The notes under the pieces are model-generated. The model saw only the letters and a list, made by a program, of their open reading frames with translations, was not told where the DNA came from and ran no database searches. Source: Martinezella multihospitum (GTDB taxonomy: Bacteria; Pseudomonadota; Alphaproteobacteria; Rhizobiales; Rhizobiaceae). From it: 64,000 nt of DNA. A program made the position numbers and the translations under genes. Positions within the stretch are counted from its first letter, which is position 1; every line of letters begins with the position of its first letter. The stretch is from the NCBI RefSeq assembly GCF_900094585.1, contig NZ_FMAG01000005.1, forward strand, positions 124,001 through 188,000, read 5' to 3'. Below, piece after piece: positions 52,654 through 62,900 of the stretch.

Positions 52654-52857
52654 ATGCCCAAGATGAAGACGAAGTCCTCTGCCAAGAAGCGGTTCAAGAT
52701 CACCGCATCCGGCAAGGTCAAGGCAGCCGCTGCTGGCAAGCGCCACGGCATGATCAAGCGTAGCAACAAGTTCATTCGCGATGCCCGCGGCACCATGGTT
52801 CTCGCAGAACCGGATGGCCGTAAGGTTGTCAAGAACTACTTGCCGAACGGTCTCTAA
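52654..52857 (+). CDS. rpmI: 50S ribosomal protein L35
   Basis: Protein of 67 residues beginning MPKMKTKSSAKKRFKITASG, the canonical L35 start, very rich in Lys and Arg. It is part of the large ribosomal subunit. AAGGAG lies 8 bases before the ATG. rplT follows 37 bases later, the usual infC-rpmI-rplT order. Confidence 0.98.
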   Translation: MPKMKTKSSAKKRFKITASGKVKAAAAGKRHGMIKRSNKFIRDARGTMVLAEPDGRKVVKNYLPNGL

Positions 52858-52894
52858 GACTATTCGTAACGCTATAGACTAAGGAGATCATGAA

Positions 52895-53299
52895 ATGGCA
52901 CGCGTAAAAAGAGGCGTTACCGCCCACGCCAAGCACAAGAAGGTTCTGAAGGCAGCCAAGGGCTTCTACGGCCGTCGCAAGAACACCATCCGGGCCGCCA
53001 AGGCCGCCGTCGACCGTTCCAAGCAGTACGCTTATCGCGACCGCAAGGTCAACAAGCGCAACTTCCGCGCCCTCTGGATCCAGCGCATCAACGCTGCCGT
53101 CCGCGAGCACGGCCTGACCTACGGCCGCTTCATTGACGGTCTGAACAAGGCTGGCATCGAAGTCGACCGCAAGGTTCTCTCCGACATGGCAATCCATGAG
53201 TCGGAAGCTTTCGGCGCACTGGTTGCGGCCTCCAAGAAGGCTCTCGAGTACCTCAAGGACGCCGGCACGAAGAACGAGTTCGAAGCAGCCGTTAACTAA
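52895..53299 (+). CDS. rplT: 50S ribosomal protein L20
   Basis: Protein of 134 residues beginning MARVKRGVTAHAKHKKVLK, the standard L20 sequence with its basic N-terminal tail. It binds 23S rRNA early in assembly and can repress its own operon. AAGGAG precedes the ATG; an overlapping out-of-frame ATG at 52890 is ignored. A terminator follows at 53334. Confidence 0.98.
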   Translation: MARVKRGVTAHAKHKKVLKAAKGFYGRRKNTIRAAKAAVDRSKQYAYRDRKVNKRNFRALWIQRINAAVREHGLTYGRFIDGLNKAGIEVDRKVLSDMAIHESEAFGALVAASKKALEYLKDAGTKNEFEAAVN

Positions 53300-53625
53300 C
53301 GCTGCCTCGCACGTCTTTCGTAAATTCATTATGAAACCCGCGCTGGCGAAACCGGCGCGGGTTTTGTGTTTTGCAGCAGATGCTTTTCCATCGTCTCAGG
53401 CTTCCTTGTGAGCGAGGCTCGAAAATGGGTCGCGCATCGGGCGACAAGTGCCAAGGACCGCATTCTTGGCGTGTTTTTGTCATTTGCCCGGTTGATTGGC
53501 CGCCTGCACATGGATAGTGATCTGCAGCGCCTTATCGTTGCCACAAGCTGTCTGATGTGGGCGTTCATCCATTATTCCGCGGAATGAGCGGCGTTCCAAG
53601 CCCGCCGCCCGCAAGGCAGGATCAG
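53300..53625 (+). other. rplT-pheS intergenic region
   Basis: Holds the rplT terminator and then about 260 bases without a convincing gene. A 25-codon frame (53510-53587, MDSDLQRLIVATSC...) has no good ribosome site. It is not rich in Phe codons, so I do not propose a pheST attenuator. Confidence 0.4.
53334..53366 (+). terminator. Rho-independent terminator after rplT
   Basis: AAACCCGCGC (53334-53343) pairs with GCGCGGGTTT (53355-53364) around an 11-base loop, followed by TGTGTTTT. It ends the rpmI-rplT message 35 bases after the stop. Confidence 0.82.
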
Positions 53626-54708
53626 ATGACGGAACTCGTAACACTTGAAACCCAACTCATGGCCGACGTGGCCGCGGCGACCGACGAGCAATCGATCGAG
53701 GCCGTGAGGGTTGCCGCGCTCGGCAAGAAGGGCTCGGTCTCGGAGCTGCTGAAGACGCTGGGCTCGATGTCGCCGGAAGAACGGCAGACACGCGGCGCGG
53801 CCATCAACGCCCTCAAGAATTCCATCACCGACGCCATCAATGCCCGCAAGGGCGCGTTGCGGGATGCAGCGATCGACGCGAAGCTGAAGGCCGAGACCGT
53901 TGACGTCAGCCTGCCGGTCCGTTCGTCGCCTGCCGAACGCGGCCGCATTCACCCAATCAGCCAGATCGTCGACGAAATCACGGCGATCTTCGGCGACATG
54001 GGCTTCTCGATCGCCGAAGGCCCCGATGTCGAGACCGACTATTACAACTTCACGGCGTTGAACTTCCCCGAAGGGCATCCGGCCCGCGAAATGCACGACA
54101 CCTTCTTCTTCCAGCCGGATGAAAAGGGTGAGCGCAAGGTGCTGCGCACGCACACCTCGCCGGTGCAGATTCGCACCATGGAAGCGCAGAAGCCGCCGAT
54201 CCGCATCATCATCCCCGGCAAGACCTATCGCCAGGATTCGGACGCCACGCATTCGCCGATGTTCCATCAGGTCGAAGGCCTCGTCATCGACAAGACGGCG
54301 AATGTCGCCAATATCCGCTGGGTGCTCGAAGAATTCTGCAAGACCTTCTTCGAGGTCGATAATGTGACGATGCGCTTCCGCCCGTCGTTCTTCCCGTTCA
54401 CGGAGCCGTCCTTCGAAGTGGATATCCAGTGCGACCGCTCCGGCCCGATCGTCAAGTTCGGCGAAGGCACCGACTGGATGGAAATCCTCGGCTGCGGCAT
54501 GGTGCATCCCAACGTGCTGCGCCATGGCGGCCTCGATCCGGACGAATATCAGGGCTTTGCCTGGGGCATGGGTCTCGATCGTATCGCCATGCTGAAATAC
54601 GGCATGCCGGACCTGCGCGACTTCTTCAATGCCGATGTCCGCTGGATGAACCACTATGGCTTCCGCCCGCTCGACATGCCGACCCTGTTCGGTGGTCTGA
54701 GCGCGTAA
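53626..54708 (+). CDS. pheS: Phenylalanine-tRNA ligase alpha subunit
   Basis: Protein of 360 residues. An N-terminal coiled coil (about 1-90) is followed by the class II catalytic core with motif 2 (KTYRQDSDATHSPMFHQVEG) and motif 3 (GFAWGMGLDRIAMLKYGMP). It forms a heterotetramer with PheT and charges tRNA-Phe. I start at ATGACGGAACTC at 53626, giving the normal family length; a longer frame to 53557 has no support. pheT follows after 16 bases. Confidence 0.97.
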   Translation: MTELVTLETQLMADVAAATDEQSIEAVRVAALGKKGSVSELLKTLGSMSPEERQTRGAAINALKNSITDAINARKGALRDAAIDAKLKAETVDVSLPVRSSPAERGRIHPISQIVDEITAIFGDMGFSIAEGPDVETDYYNFTALNFPEGHPAREMHDTFFFQPDEKGERKVLRTHTSPVQIRTMEAQKPPIRIIIPGKTYRQDSDATHSPMFHQVEGLVIDKTANVANIRWVLEEFCKTFFEVDNVTMRFRPSFFPFTEPSFEVDIQCDRSGPIVKFGEGTDWMEILGCGMVHPNVLRHGGLDPDEYQGFAWGMGLDRIAMLKYGMPDLRDFFNADVRWMNHYGFRPLDMPTLFGGLSA

Positions 54709-54724
54709 GGAAGGGATAAAGCAC

Positions 54725-57148
54725 ATGAAATTCACACTCTCCTGGCTGAAAGAGCATCTGGAAACCGACGCCACGCTCGACGAGATCTGCACCCGCCTGA
54801 CACAGATCGGGCTGGAAGTGGAAGATGTCGACGACAAGGTCGCGTTCAAGCCCTTCGTCATCGCCAAGGTTCTCTCGGCCGAAAAGCACCCGCAGGCCGA
54901 TCGCCTGAAGGTGCTGATGGTGGATATCGGCAGCGGCACGCCCGTTCAGGTCGTCTGCGGCGCTCCCAATGCGCGCGCCGGCCTCGTCGGCGCCTTCGCG
55001 GCCCCCGGCACCTATGTTCCCGGCATCGACGTGACGCTTGCCATCGGCAACATCCGCGGCGTCGAGAGCCGCGGCATGATGTGCTCGGAAAAGGAACTGC
55101 AAATCTCCGACAGCCATGACGGCATCATCGATCTTCCGGAAGATGCGCCCGTCGGCAAGAGCTTTGCCGCCTATGCCGGCCTCGACGATGCGGTCATCGA
55201 GATCAACCTGACGCCGAACCGTCCGGATTGCACCAGTGTCTATGGCATCGCTCGCGATCTCGCCGCCTCCGGCCTCGGGACGCTGAAGCCACGGAACACG
55301 CCGTCCTTTGCCATCGCCGGCGAGACGACGACCGAGCTGAAGATCGATCTGGATGACGAGCGCCTTTGCCCCGGCTTTGCGCTCCGCCTCGTGCGCGGCG
55401 TCAAGAACGGCCCGAGCCCGAAGTGGATGCAGCAGCGCCTGCTTGCCATCGGTCTTCGCCCGATCAGCGCCCTGGTCGACATCACCAACTACATGACCTT
55501 CGACCAGGGCCGTCCGATGCACGTCTTCGACGCCGCCAAGGTCAAGGGAAATCTCGTGGTGCGCCGCGCCAGGGACGGCGAAACCGTGCTGGCGCTCGAC
55601 GAGCGCGAATACAAGCTCACCCCGAGCAATGTCGTCATCTCCGATGACAACGGCGTCGAGTCGATCGGCGGCATCATGGGCGGCGAGCATTCCGGCTGCG
55701 ACGAGAACACCACGGACGTGCTGATCGAATCGGCGCTCTGGGACCCGATGAACATCGCCAAAAGCGGTCGCAGCCTCGGTATCATCACCGATGCGCGCTA
55801 CCGCTTCGAGCGTGGTGTCGATCCGGAATATATGGTGCCCGGCCTCGAGCGCACCACCGAGCTGGTGCTTGCCTGCTGCGGTGGCACTGCCGCCAAGGCC
55901 CGCGTCGAAGGCTACAAGGGCTACGAGGCCAAGGTCGTCGATTTCCCGCTGTCGGAAGTCAAGCGCCTGACCGGCCTCGAAGTCTCGGCCGATGAGAGCA
56001 AGTCCATCTTGACGAAGCTCGGCTTCTCGGTGTCCGGCTCGGGCGAGCGTGTCTCCGTCGCCGTTCCCTCCTGGCGGCCGGATGTCGACGGCAAGGCCGA
56101 TCTCGTCGAAGAAATCATGCGCATCCACGGCGTCGACAATATCAAGCCGCAGCCGCTTAGCAGCCATGCTGCCGTCAACGGCAAGATCCTGACGACGCTG
56201 CAGATCCGCACGCGCACCGCCAAGCGGGCGCTCGCCTCACGCGGTATGCTGGAAGCCGTCACCTGGTCCTTCATCTCCGAAGACCAGGCCAAGCTCTTCG
56301 GCGGCGGCTCCAACGCGCTGAAGCTTGCCAACCCGATCGCATCAGATATGTCCGATATGCGCCCCTCGCTGCTGCCGGGGCTGCTCTCGGCCGCGCAGCG
56401 CAATGCCGACAAGGGCTATGGCGACGTCGCGATCTTCGAAGTGTCCGGCACCTATGAGAACGACACGCCCGAAGGCCAGCGTCGCGTTGCTGGCGGTGTC
56501 CGTCGCGGCACGGCAACGCTTGCGGGCGCCGGCCGCATGTGGTCGAACGCCGCCAAGGGCGGTGGCAAGCCGGTCGATGTCTTCGATGCCAAGGCCGATG
56601 CTCTCGCCGTGATCGAAGCCTGCGGCCTGCCGATGACCAATATCCAGATCGAGCAGGGCGGCCCGGCCTGGTATCACCCCGGCCGCTCCGGCACCATCAA
56701 GATGGGGCCGAAGGTCGTGCTCGGCTATTTCGGCGAATTCCATCCGAAGACGCTGGAAGCGCTTGATGTCTCCGGCGCGCTCGCCGGCTTCGAGGTCTAT
56801 GTCGATGCCATGCCCGAACCGAAGAAGAAGGCGAGCCGCACCAAGCCGGCACTGGAGCTTTCTCCGTTCCAGGCGGTCAAACGCGACTTCGCCTTCGTGG
56901 TTGACAAGTCGGTGGAAGCAGGCGCCATCATCCGCGCTGCCGTCGGTGCCGACCGCAAGCTGGTGACCGCCGTCAATGTCTTCGATATCTTCGAGGGTGC
57001 ATCGCTCGGCGAAGGCAAGAAGTCGATTGCCATCGAAGTGCAGATCCAGCCGGCCGAGCGCACGCTCACCGACGAGGATTTCGAGGCGTTGACCCAGAAG
57101 ATCGTGGCGAATGTCACGAAGTCGACGGGTGGTGTGTTGAGAGGGTAA
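54725..57148 (+). CDS. pheT: Phenylalanine-tRNA ligase beta subunit
   Basis: Protein of 807 residues, the full bacterial length. An EMAP-type tRNA-binding domain lies at about 39-150 (EKHPQADRLKVLMVDIGSG), the B3/4 editing domain in the middle, then B5, the class II-like core and a C-terminal FDX-ACB anticodon-binding domain (about 710-805, ending TQKIVANVTKSTGGVLRG). It partners PheS. GGAAGGG precedes the ATG. Confidence 0.97.
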   Translation: MKFTLSWLKEHLETDATLDEICTRLTQIGLEVEDVDDKVAFKPFVIAKVLSAEKHPQADRLKVLMVDIGSGTPVQVVCGAPNARAGLVGAFAAPGTYVPGIDVTLAIGNIRGVESRGMMCSEKELQISDSHDGIIDLPEDAPVGKSFAAYAGLDDAVIEINLTPNRPDCTSVYGIARDLAASGLGTLKPRNTPSFAIAGETTTELKIDLDDERLCPGFALRLVRGVKNGPSPKWMQQRLLAIGLRPISALVDITNYMTFDQGRPMHVFDAAKVKGNLVVRRARDGETVLALDEREYKLTPSNVVISDDNGVESIGGIMGGEHSGCDENTTDVLIESALWDPMNIAKSGRSLGIITDARYRFERGVDPEYMVPGLERTTELVLACCGGTAAKARVEGYKGYEAKVVDFPLSEVKRLTGLEVSADESKSILTKLGFSVSGSGERVSVAVPSWRPDVDGKADLVEEIMRIHGVDNIKPQPLSSHAAVNGKILTTLQIRTRTAKRALASRGMLEAVTWSFISEDQAKLFGGGSNALKLANPIASDMSDMRPSLLPGLLSAAQRNADKGYGDVAIFEVSGTYENDTPEGQRRVAGGVRRGTATLAGAGRMWSNAAKGGGKPVDVFDAKADALAVIEACGLPMTNIQIEQGGPAWYHPGRSGTIKMGPKVVLGYFGEFHPKTLEALDVSGALAGFEVYVDAMPEPKKKASRTKPALELSPFQAVKRDFAFVVDKSVEAGAIIRAAVGADRKLVTAVNVFDIFEGASLGEGKKSIAIEVQIQPAERTLTDEDFEALTQKIVANVTKSTGGVLRG

Positions 57149-57158
57149 GGCGGCTTAT

Positions 57159-57190
57159 CACTATCAGCAGCTTTGCTTTTGCTGATAGTG
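57159..57190 (+). terminator. Stem-loop after pheT
   Basis: CACTATCAGC and GCTGATAGTG form a perfect 10-bp stem with a 12-base loop, 10 bases after the pheT stop. No T-run follows on the plus strand, so it may stabilise the message end or work with the adjoining repeats rather than being a classical terminator. Confidence 0.5.
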
Positions 57191-57194
57191 CAAC

Positions 57195-57381
57195 ACCCCC
57201 CTCTGTCCCTGTCGGGACATCTCCCCCACATGGGGGGAGATTGGTAACTCGCGAAAATCCCCTGCTTCAATCAAATATCGAAGCTGCAGACGCTGAAGCT
57301 TTTAGGTTTGAAAGAGCGTGCGTCAAACTCCCAACAATCTCCCCCCTTGTGGGGGAGATGTCACGAAGTGACAGAGGGGGG
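57195..57381. repeat. Inverted pair of rhizobial REP-like elements
   Basis: 57195-57243 reads CCCCCCTCTGTCCCTGTC through a CATCTCCCCCACATG hairpin to GGGGGGAGATTGG. The second copy at 57335-57381 is its inverse, from CAATCTCCCCCCTTGTGG to GACAGAGGGGGG. About 90 bases of AT-richer DNA separate them. This looks like a mobile palindromic pair of the kind common between rhizobial genes. Confidence 0.75.
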
Positions 57382-57415
57382 TATCAGAGGTGCGGCATAT
57401 CAAAAGCAACCGGTT

Positions 57416-57775
57416 CTACCGATGCAAATGATAAACCTTGTTCACCACGCTCCACCGCCCATCGATCTTCACCAGCGACAGATAATCCGAAAACTTCATC
57501 CCGGCGAATTCGTCGACGACCTTGACGCAGGCCGCATCGCCTTCGATGTCGATCAGCTCGATATCCATCAGCGGTATGGTGTCGGGCGGGGCGCTCCCTT
57601 CCTCGACGATCGCGGCGATGAATTCATCCCGCGTCATCCATTCCACTGCACCTTGGTAATTGCCGATGATCGTTGCCCGCGGATGGAAAGCCTTGCGGAG
57701 CGCCGGCTCGTTTGCGAATGCCATGCCATCGACATAGAGATGAACAACCGCACGGATTGCCTGCTCTTCCGACAT
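57416..57775 (-). CDS. Nuclear transport factor 2-like (SnoaL/lumazine-binding-like) protein
   Basis: Protein of 119 residues that fits the NTF2-like fold: helix AIRAVVHLYVDGMAFANEPALRKAFHP, strand ATIIGNYQGAVEWMTRDEFIA, and closing strands LIDIEGDAACVKVVDEFAG and FSDYLSLVKIDGRWSVVNKVYHLH. That last pattern is typical of putative lumazine-binding DUF4440-type proteins. Function unknown. It converges with pheT across the repeats and lies 94 bases upstream of the pbpC stop, on the same strand. Confidence 0.82.
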   Translation of the reverse strand: MSEEQAIRAVVHLYVDGMAFANEPALRKAFHPRATIIGNYQGAVEWMTRDEFIAAIVEEGSAPPDTIPLMDIELIDIEGDAACVKVVDEFAGMKFSDYLSLVKIDGRWSVVNKVYHLHR

Positions 57776-57868
57776 CTCGTCATCCTCGTTTGAGTTATGG
57801 CTAAGATATCATGGACGCCGCCGGCTGACAAAAATGCGGGCTGCGTGCTCGCAATGATTTGAAGGATA

Positions 57869-59956
57869 TTATTCCACGAAGACGCGCACGCTTGCCGCGC
57901 GTCCGGCAGCATCGATGACGGTCAGCGTCGAATAGCCGGCGCCATCGGGTGTCCACTGGTTGGTGCGGCGGCGCGACATATCGGGCAGGGGCTTGCCATT
58001 GGCGAGCCAGCGGAATGGCGCCCGTCCGCCCTGCAGCTTCAGCGCCAGCGGCATGATCTCGTTGCCGCTGCCACTTGCGCCGAGATCGACGCGCGCGCCT
58101 TCCGGCGGATAGACGATCTGCGGCGCCGGTTCGCGGCTGGACGCAGCCAGCAGCCCGGCGGCAGTCACCGAAAAGCGCCGCTGGCTGATCGGCAGCTCGG
58201 TCGGCGCGATGCGGACGGCGCCCATGGGAGCGGGTGGGAAGGGGGTAATGGCAACGCCTGACTTGGCGAAGGCTTCGAACAGGATCGGAGCGGCGGAAAC
58301 ATAGCCGGCCAATCCCGGCACGGCACCATTGTCCGGGCGGCCGACCCAGACGCCGAGCACATGCGCGCCGTCATAGCCGATCGACCATGCGTCGCGGTTG
58401 CCGTAGCTGGTACCGGTCTTGTAGGCGATGCCGAGCTGCTTGCTGCCGCGCGGCGCGATGATGTCGGAAAGAATGTCGGTGATGTTCCAGACCGCCACCG
58501 GCTCCATCAGTGGCTCGCCGTCGATCGGCCCCGGCTCGTCCTGAACGCCATCGCCGATCCGCATCGCCTTGCCGCGATTGGCGAGCTCGGCATAGAGCTG
58601 CACGAGATCCTTGAGCGTCACGCCGACGCCGCCAAGGCCGATCGCAAGACCGGGCGCCTCGTTCGGCGGCAGCTTCGGCTTCACCTCGGCGCGGCGGAAG
58701 CGCACCAGCAGCCGCGTCGGCCCGACGGCGTCGAGCAGGCGCACGGCCGGCACGTTCAACGACAATTGCAGTGCCTGCCGCACGCTGACATCGCCTTGAT
58801 AGCTCATGTCGAAATTGCGAGGGCGGTAGCCGTAGAAATCGGCGGGGCGGTCCTCGATGATCGTTTCCTGCGCCACATAGCCCTGCTCGAAGGCAAGCCC
58901 GTAGATGAAGGGCTTCAGTGTCGAACCGGGCGAGCGCAGCACGCGGGTCATGTCGACCCAGCCGGCGCGCGAGGAATCGAAATAATTGGCAGAGCCGACC
59001 TCGCCGATGATCTCGCCGGTCTTGGCGTCGGCCATGATCATGGCAACCGACACTTTCGGCCCAAGCCGTTTCGCCGCCGCATCGGCGACGGCTTCGAGAC
59101 CTTGCTGCACGTCGCGCCGCAGCGTCGTCTTGTGCTTGATGATACCGGGTTGCTTGCGCAGTGCCAATTCGGCGACATGGGCCGCATAGGCCGGCAACTG
59201 TCGCCGCTCGGCCGGAATAGGCGAAAGCGAAGCCCGTTCCGCTTCGCCTTCGCCAATGACGGTGGCAACGGCGGCGCGTTCGAGCACGCGATGACGGGCA
59301 GCCTGCGCGGCGGCGAGGTTGCGATCCGGCCGGCGTTTTTCCGGCAGCTGCGGCAGCGCCACCAGTAGGCCCGCCTGCGCGACAGTCAAATGACGCGGCT
59401 CCTTGCCGAAATAGGCAAGGCTTGCGGCCCGAACACCCTCCAGATTGCCGCCATAGGGCGCATGCGTCAGATAGAGGTCGAGGATCTGCTCTTTGGTCAG
59501 CCGGCGCTCGATCTGGATGGCGCGAACGATCTGCAGAAGTTTCGCCGTCATCGAGCGCTCACTGCGCGGCTCGATCAGGCGCGCCACCTGCATCGAAAGC
59601 GTCGAGCCGCCTGAGACGATGCGGCCATGGGTGACGAGCTGCAGGAAGGCGCGGCCGATCGCCATCGGATCGACGCCGTGGTGATCGTAGAAGCGCCGGT
59701 CCTCATAGGCGACCAGCATGCGCAGAAATTGCGGATCGACATCGGCAAAATCGGTCTTCAGCCGCCAGCGCCCCTCGGGCGTGGCAAAGGCGCGCAGCAG
59801 ATCGCCATTGGCGTCGAGCACCTCGGCCGAGACCACGCGGGCATTGTCCAGCGGCGGCGGATAGGCTCGGTCTGCGGCTTCCAAGCCAAAGACCAGAGCC
59901 ACCGCCGTCAGGGCAGTGGCTCCAAGTCCGATCGCAATCTTCCAACGCGCCTTCAT
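57869..59956 (-). CDS. pbpC: Penicillin-binding protein 1C
   Basis: Protein of 695 residues. An N-terminal anchor helix is followed by the GT51 transglycosylase (VAYEDRRFYDHHGVDPMAIG), the transpeptidase with SPGSTLKPF (active Ser at about 344), SLN and KTGTSYG (about 511), and a C-terminal BiPBP_C domain (APFRWLANGKPLPD). It polymerises and possibly cross-links peptidoglycan in the periplasm. The alpha-2-macroglobulin gene ends 9 bases upstream, the same pairing seen with pbpC and yfhM in E. coli. Confidence 0.96.
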   Translation of the reverse strand: MKARWKIAIGLGATALTAVALVFGLEAADRAYPPPLDNARVVSAEVLDANGDLLRAFATPEGRWRLKTDFADVDPQFLRMLVAYEDRRFYDHHGVDPMAIGRAFLQLVTHGRIVSGGSTLSMQVARLIEPRSERSMTAKLLQIVRAIQIERRLTKEQILDLYLTHAPYGGNLEGVRAASLAYFGKEPRHLTVAQAGLLVALPQLPEKRRPDRNLAAAQAARHRVLERAAVATVIGEGEAERASLSPIPAERRQLPAYAAHVAELALRKQPGIIKHKTTLRRDVQQGLEAVADAAAKRLGPKVSVAMIMADAKTGEIIGEVGSANYFDSSRAGWVDMTRVLRSPGSTLKPFIYGLAFEQGYVAQETIIEDRPADFYGYRPRNFDMSYQGDVSVRQALQLSLNVPAVRLLDAVGPTRLLVRFRRAEVKPKLPPNEAPGLAIGLGGVGVTLKDLVQLYAELANRGKAMRIGDGVQDEPGPIDGEPLMEPVAVWNITDILSDIIAPRGSKQLGIAYKTGTSYGNRDAWSIGYDGAHVLGVWVGRPDNGAVPGLAGYVSAAPILFEAFAKSGVAITPFPPAPMGAVRIAPTELPISQRRFSVTAAGLLAASSREPAPQIVYPPEGARVDLGASGSGNEIMPLALKLQGGRAPFRWLANGKPLPDMSRRRTNQWTPDGAGYSTLTVIDAAGRAASVRVFVE

Positions 59957-59965
59957 GGCTGCTTC

Positions 59966-62900
59966 TTACTGCTGGGCGCCCAGCACCTCCATGCGGCCCA
60001 TCGCCGTGCGGGCCGAGAACTGCGGACGATACATGTCCTCGACGCTCGCGGCCGGATGGTCGTAGACGCCGGGGGTTACGGCGCGCACGACATAGGCGAA
60101 GGTCATGTCTTTATCGGCTCCCGAGCCCTGGTCGAAGGCGGCGACGAAACGGTCGTTGCGGAATTCGACATGGGCCGGCTGAACTTCGCTGAGGAAGTCG
60201 AAGTTCGAGAGCTGGGCGCTGTTGACGATGCTCGGATTGTCGATCTCGAAGCCTGCGGGCAGGAGATCGGTGACGAGGATACGCTGCGGCCAGTCATTGT
60301 CTTCGGTCACGTGCAGCACGACGACATAGCGCTCGTTCTGCTGTGCCTGGCTGACATTCGCCTCTTCGCCATCGAGCGTGTAGTACTTGCGCTCGATCTT
60401 GAAGCCGTTGCCGCTGGCCGGCAGCTGCGCAACCGGAGCCGCGACCGTGGTGACGGCGGCAGACAGCGGCTGGCGCGTCGTGTTGGTGACGGTCAGCGGA
60501 TGGCCCATCAGCGCATCGCCGGACATCTGCGCCATGTAGGTGCCGCTATGGGTGGCACCGTTGACGTCGAGCGTCAGGCCGTCATCACCGTTCTGCAGGG
60601 CGCGGGCGGCGAGCAGCATCCAGGTCTGTTCCTGTGTGCTGGTATATTTCCGGCTCTGCCAATCCTTGGCGACGACGCTCGCGAGATCCGGAATGATCGG
60701 CGGCACGGGGCGGCTTTCGGCCGCCAGCGCCAGAACGGCAGCGCCATCGCGCAGCGACGAACCGTAATCCGAGCGGACGAAGCTGACCTTGGTCACCGCC
60801 GCCTTTTGCGACATCTGCAGCGAGTCCACGAAGATATTGCGCGAGCGCTGAGCATCCCCGTAAAGCCCGAGGGCCGCGGCCAAATGCGCCTTGGAGAGCG
60901 GCGTCGGGAAGTCGTTCAGCATCGTGTCCGCATAGTAGCGCAGATCGCTGATCGAGGCCTTCTTGTTGCGCGCCAGCACATAGAGCGCATAGGCGATCTC
61001 GTTGCCATTATCCTTGACGTTGGTGTTGGCGCTGAGCGCATTCTGGAGGTTTTCGAGCCCCTGCACCATGGCCTGGTCCGGCACGTTGTACTTCTGCTCG
61101 CGGGCGCGGGTCAGGAAGTCCATGACGTAGGCGTCAAGCCAGAGATCACCCGAGCCCGGCCCCCAGAGGCCGAAGCTGCCGGTCGAGGACTGGTAGGACA
61201 GTTCGCGATAGATCGAGTCCTGCACGCGCTTCTGGATTTCGGCGTCGTCGGCAAGCCCGTTCTTGATCGCCATGTCGCTGAAATAGAGCAGCGGCATGGC
61301 GCTGCTTGCCGTCTGTTCGGCGCAGCCATAGGGATAGTGGCTGAGGCTCATCAACAGCGCCGGCACATCGAAGGCGCTGGAGCGGCTGACATTGACGCTG
61401 ACCGAGGCGCCGGGCAGCACGCTGTCGGCGAGAAGGTCGGCGTTGACGGTCAGGCTCTTGCCGGGGGCAAGCGCGATGACGCGCCGTTCGGTCAGCGGCA
61501 GCTGCGACGGGCGAACCGGGATATCGACCGATTGGTCGAGCGACATGCCCGATGCATTCGACAGCTTGATAGACACCGTGCCGTCGCCCGGCTGCCCGCC
61601 GGTCAGTGGCAGCGTGATGTTGTACTTGCCGCCGGTCTGCAGATTGATCTTCTGTTGGGTGGCGCTTGCGTCTACGGTGACGGCGCTGTTGCCGGTCACG
61701 GCGAGCGTGTATTCGCCGGCCGGCGCGTCGGTGTTGGCGACGTCGAGACGCAGGTTGGCCTTGTCTCCGGGCGCCAGGAACTTCGGCAGGCTTGCCGTGA
61801 CGACGACGGGATCGCGGATGATGACATCCTGCGTCGCGTGACCGACGCCCGCCTTCGACCAGGCAACGGCCATCAGCCGCGCCGTGCCGTTGAACTGCGG
61901 AATGTCGAAGCTGACATTGGCCTTGCCGTTGGCGTCGAGCTTGACCGGGCCGGAGAAGAAGGCGACCAGTTTTTCCTTCGGCGGGCTCGCCTGCAGCGCT
62001 GCCTGTCCGCCGTCGCCGCCGGTGCGCAACTTGCCGGTTGCGCCGAGCGAACCGTCGATGAGGCGGCCGTAGATATCGCGGATTTCCAGGCCGAGCTGGC
62101 GCTGGCCGTAATACCAGTCATCCGGTGCCGGCGGCTGGTAGCGCGTCAGGTTCAGGATACCGACATCGACTGCGGCGATCGTGACATAGGCGTCCTGATT
62201 GGCGCCTGCGCCTGAAACCTGCAGGCCGATATTCAGCGGCTGGCGCGGCAAGGTTTTTTCCGGTGCGTCGAGCTTGATCTGCAGCTTGCGCTCGCCAGGG
62301 TCGACCGGTGCCCATTTGATGCCGATGGCGCGCATCGGCATGCGGCTTTCCTGGGCTTCGCCGGGACGGAAGAGCGTGGCGGTCAGATAGGTGCCGGCAC
62401 CCCAGTCCGCAGTTACGGGAACGTCGACTTCGCCGCCGGTCGCGCCGATATCGGCATTGGTGACCGAGATCAGCGTTTCCGAGCCGGCCGTGACCATCAG
62501 CTGGCCGGCATAGCGCGAGGTGACCTTGAGCTTGGCGGTATCGCCGACATGGTAGCTTGCCTTGTCGAGCGCGATCTCAAGCGCATCGGGCGTCTCGGTC
62601 GAGCTTGCGGCGACATACCAGCCGGCATTGAACTCGACGCTGGACTGCGGGCCGTTGGTATCGGCCGTCGACACTTCGAGCCGGTAGCGGCCCCAGGTGA
62701 CGGGCATCGAAATCGCAGCACCATCCGTCGTGGCATTGAAGGTGCCGACCGCCACCTGCTTGGTGGACATGATCGGCTCGAATTTCCAGCTATTGCCGTC
62801 GCGGTACCATTGGTAATTGCGCTCGACGCTCAGCAGCTTCCAGGTCAGGCCCTGCATGGCCTGCTTCTGCCCATTGGCGTCGACGGCGATGACATGGAAG

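Noticed and set aside
53366..53587. Possible pheST leader peptide
   Set aside because: The frame has few Phe codons, no good ribosome site and no alternative terminator structure next to it.
59627..62215. 862-codon open frame on the plus strand opposite pbpC and the macroglobulin gene
   Set aside because: It is a GC-rich antisense shadow: the composition is Arg/Gly/Asp heavy, there is no domain, and the minus strand carries clear genes.
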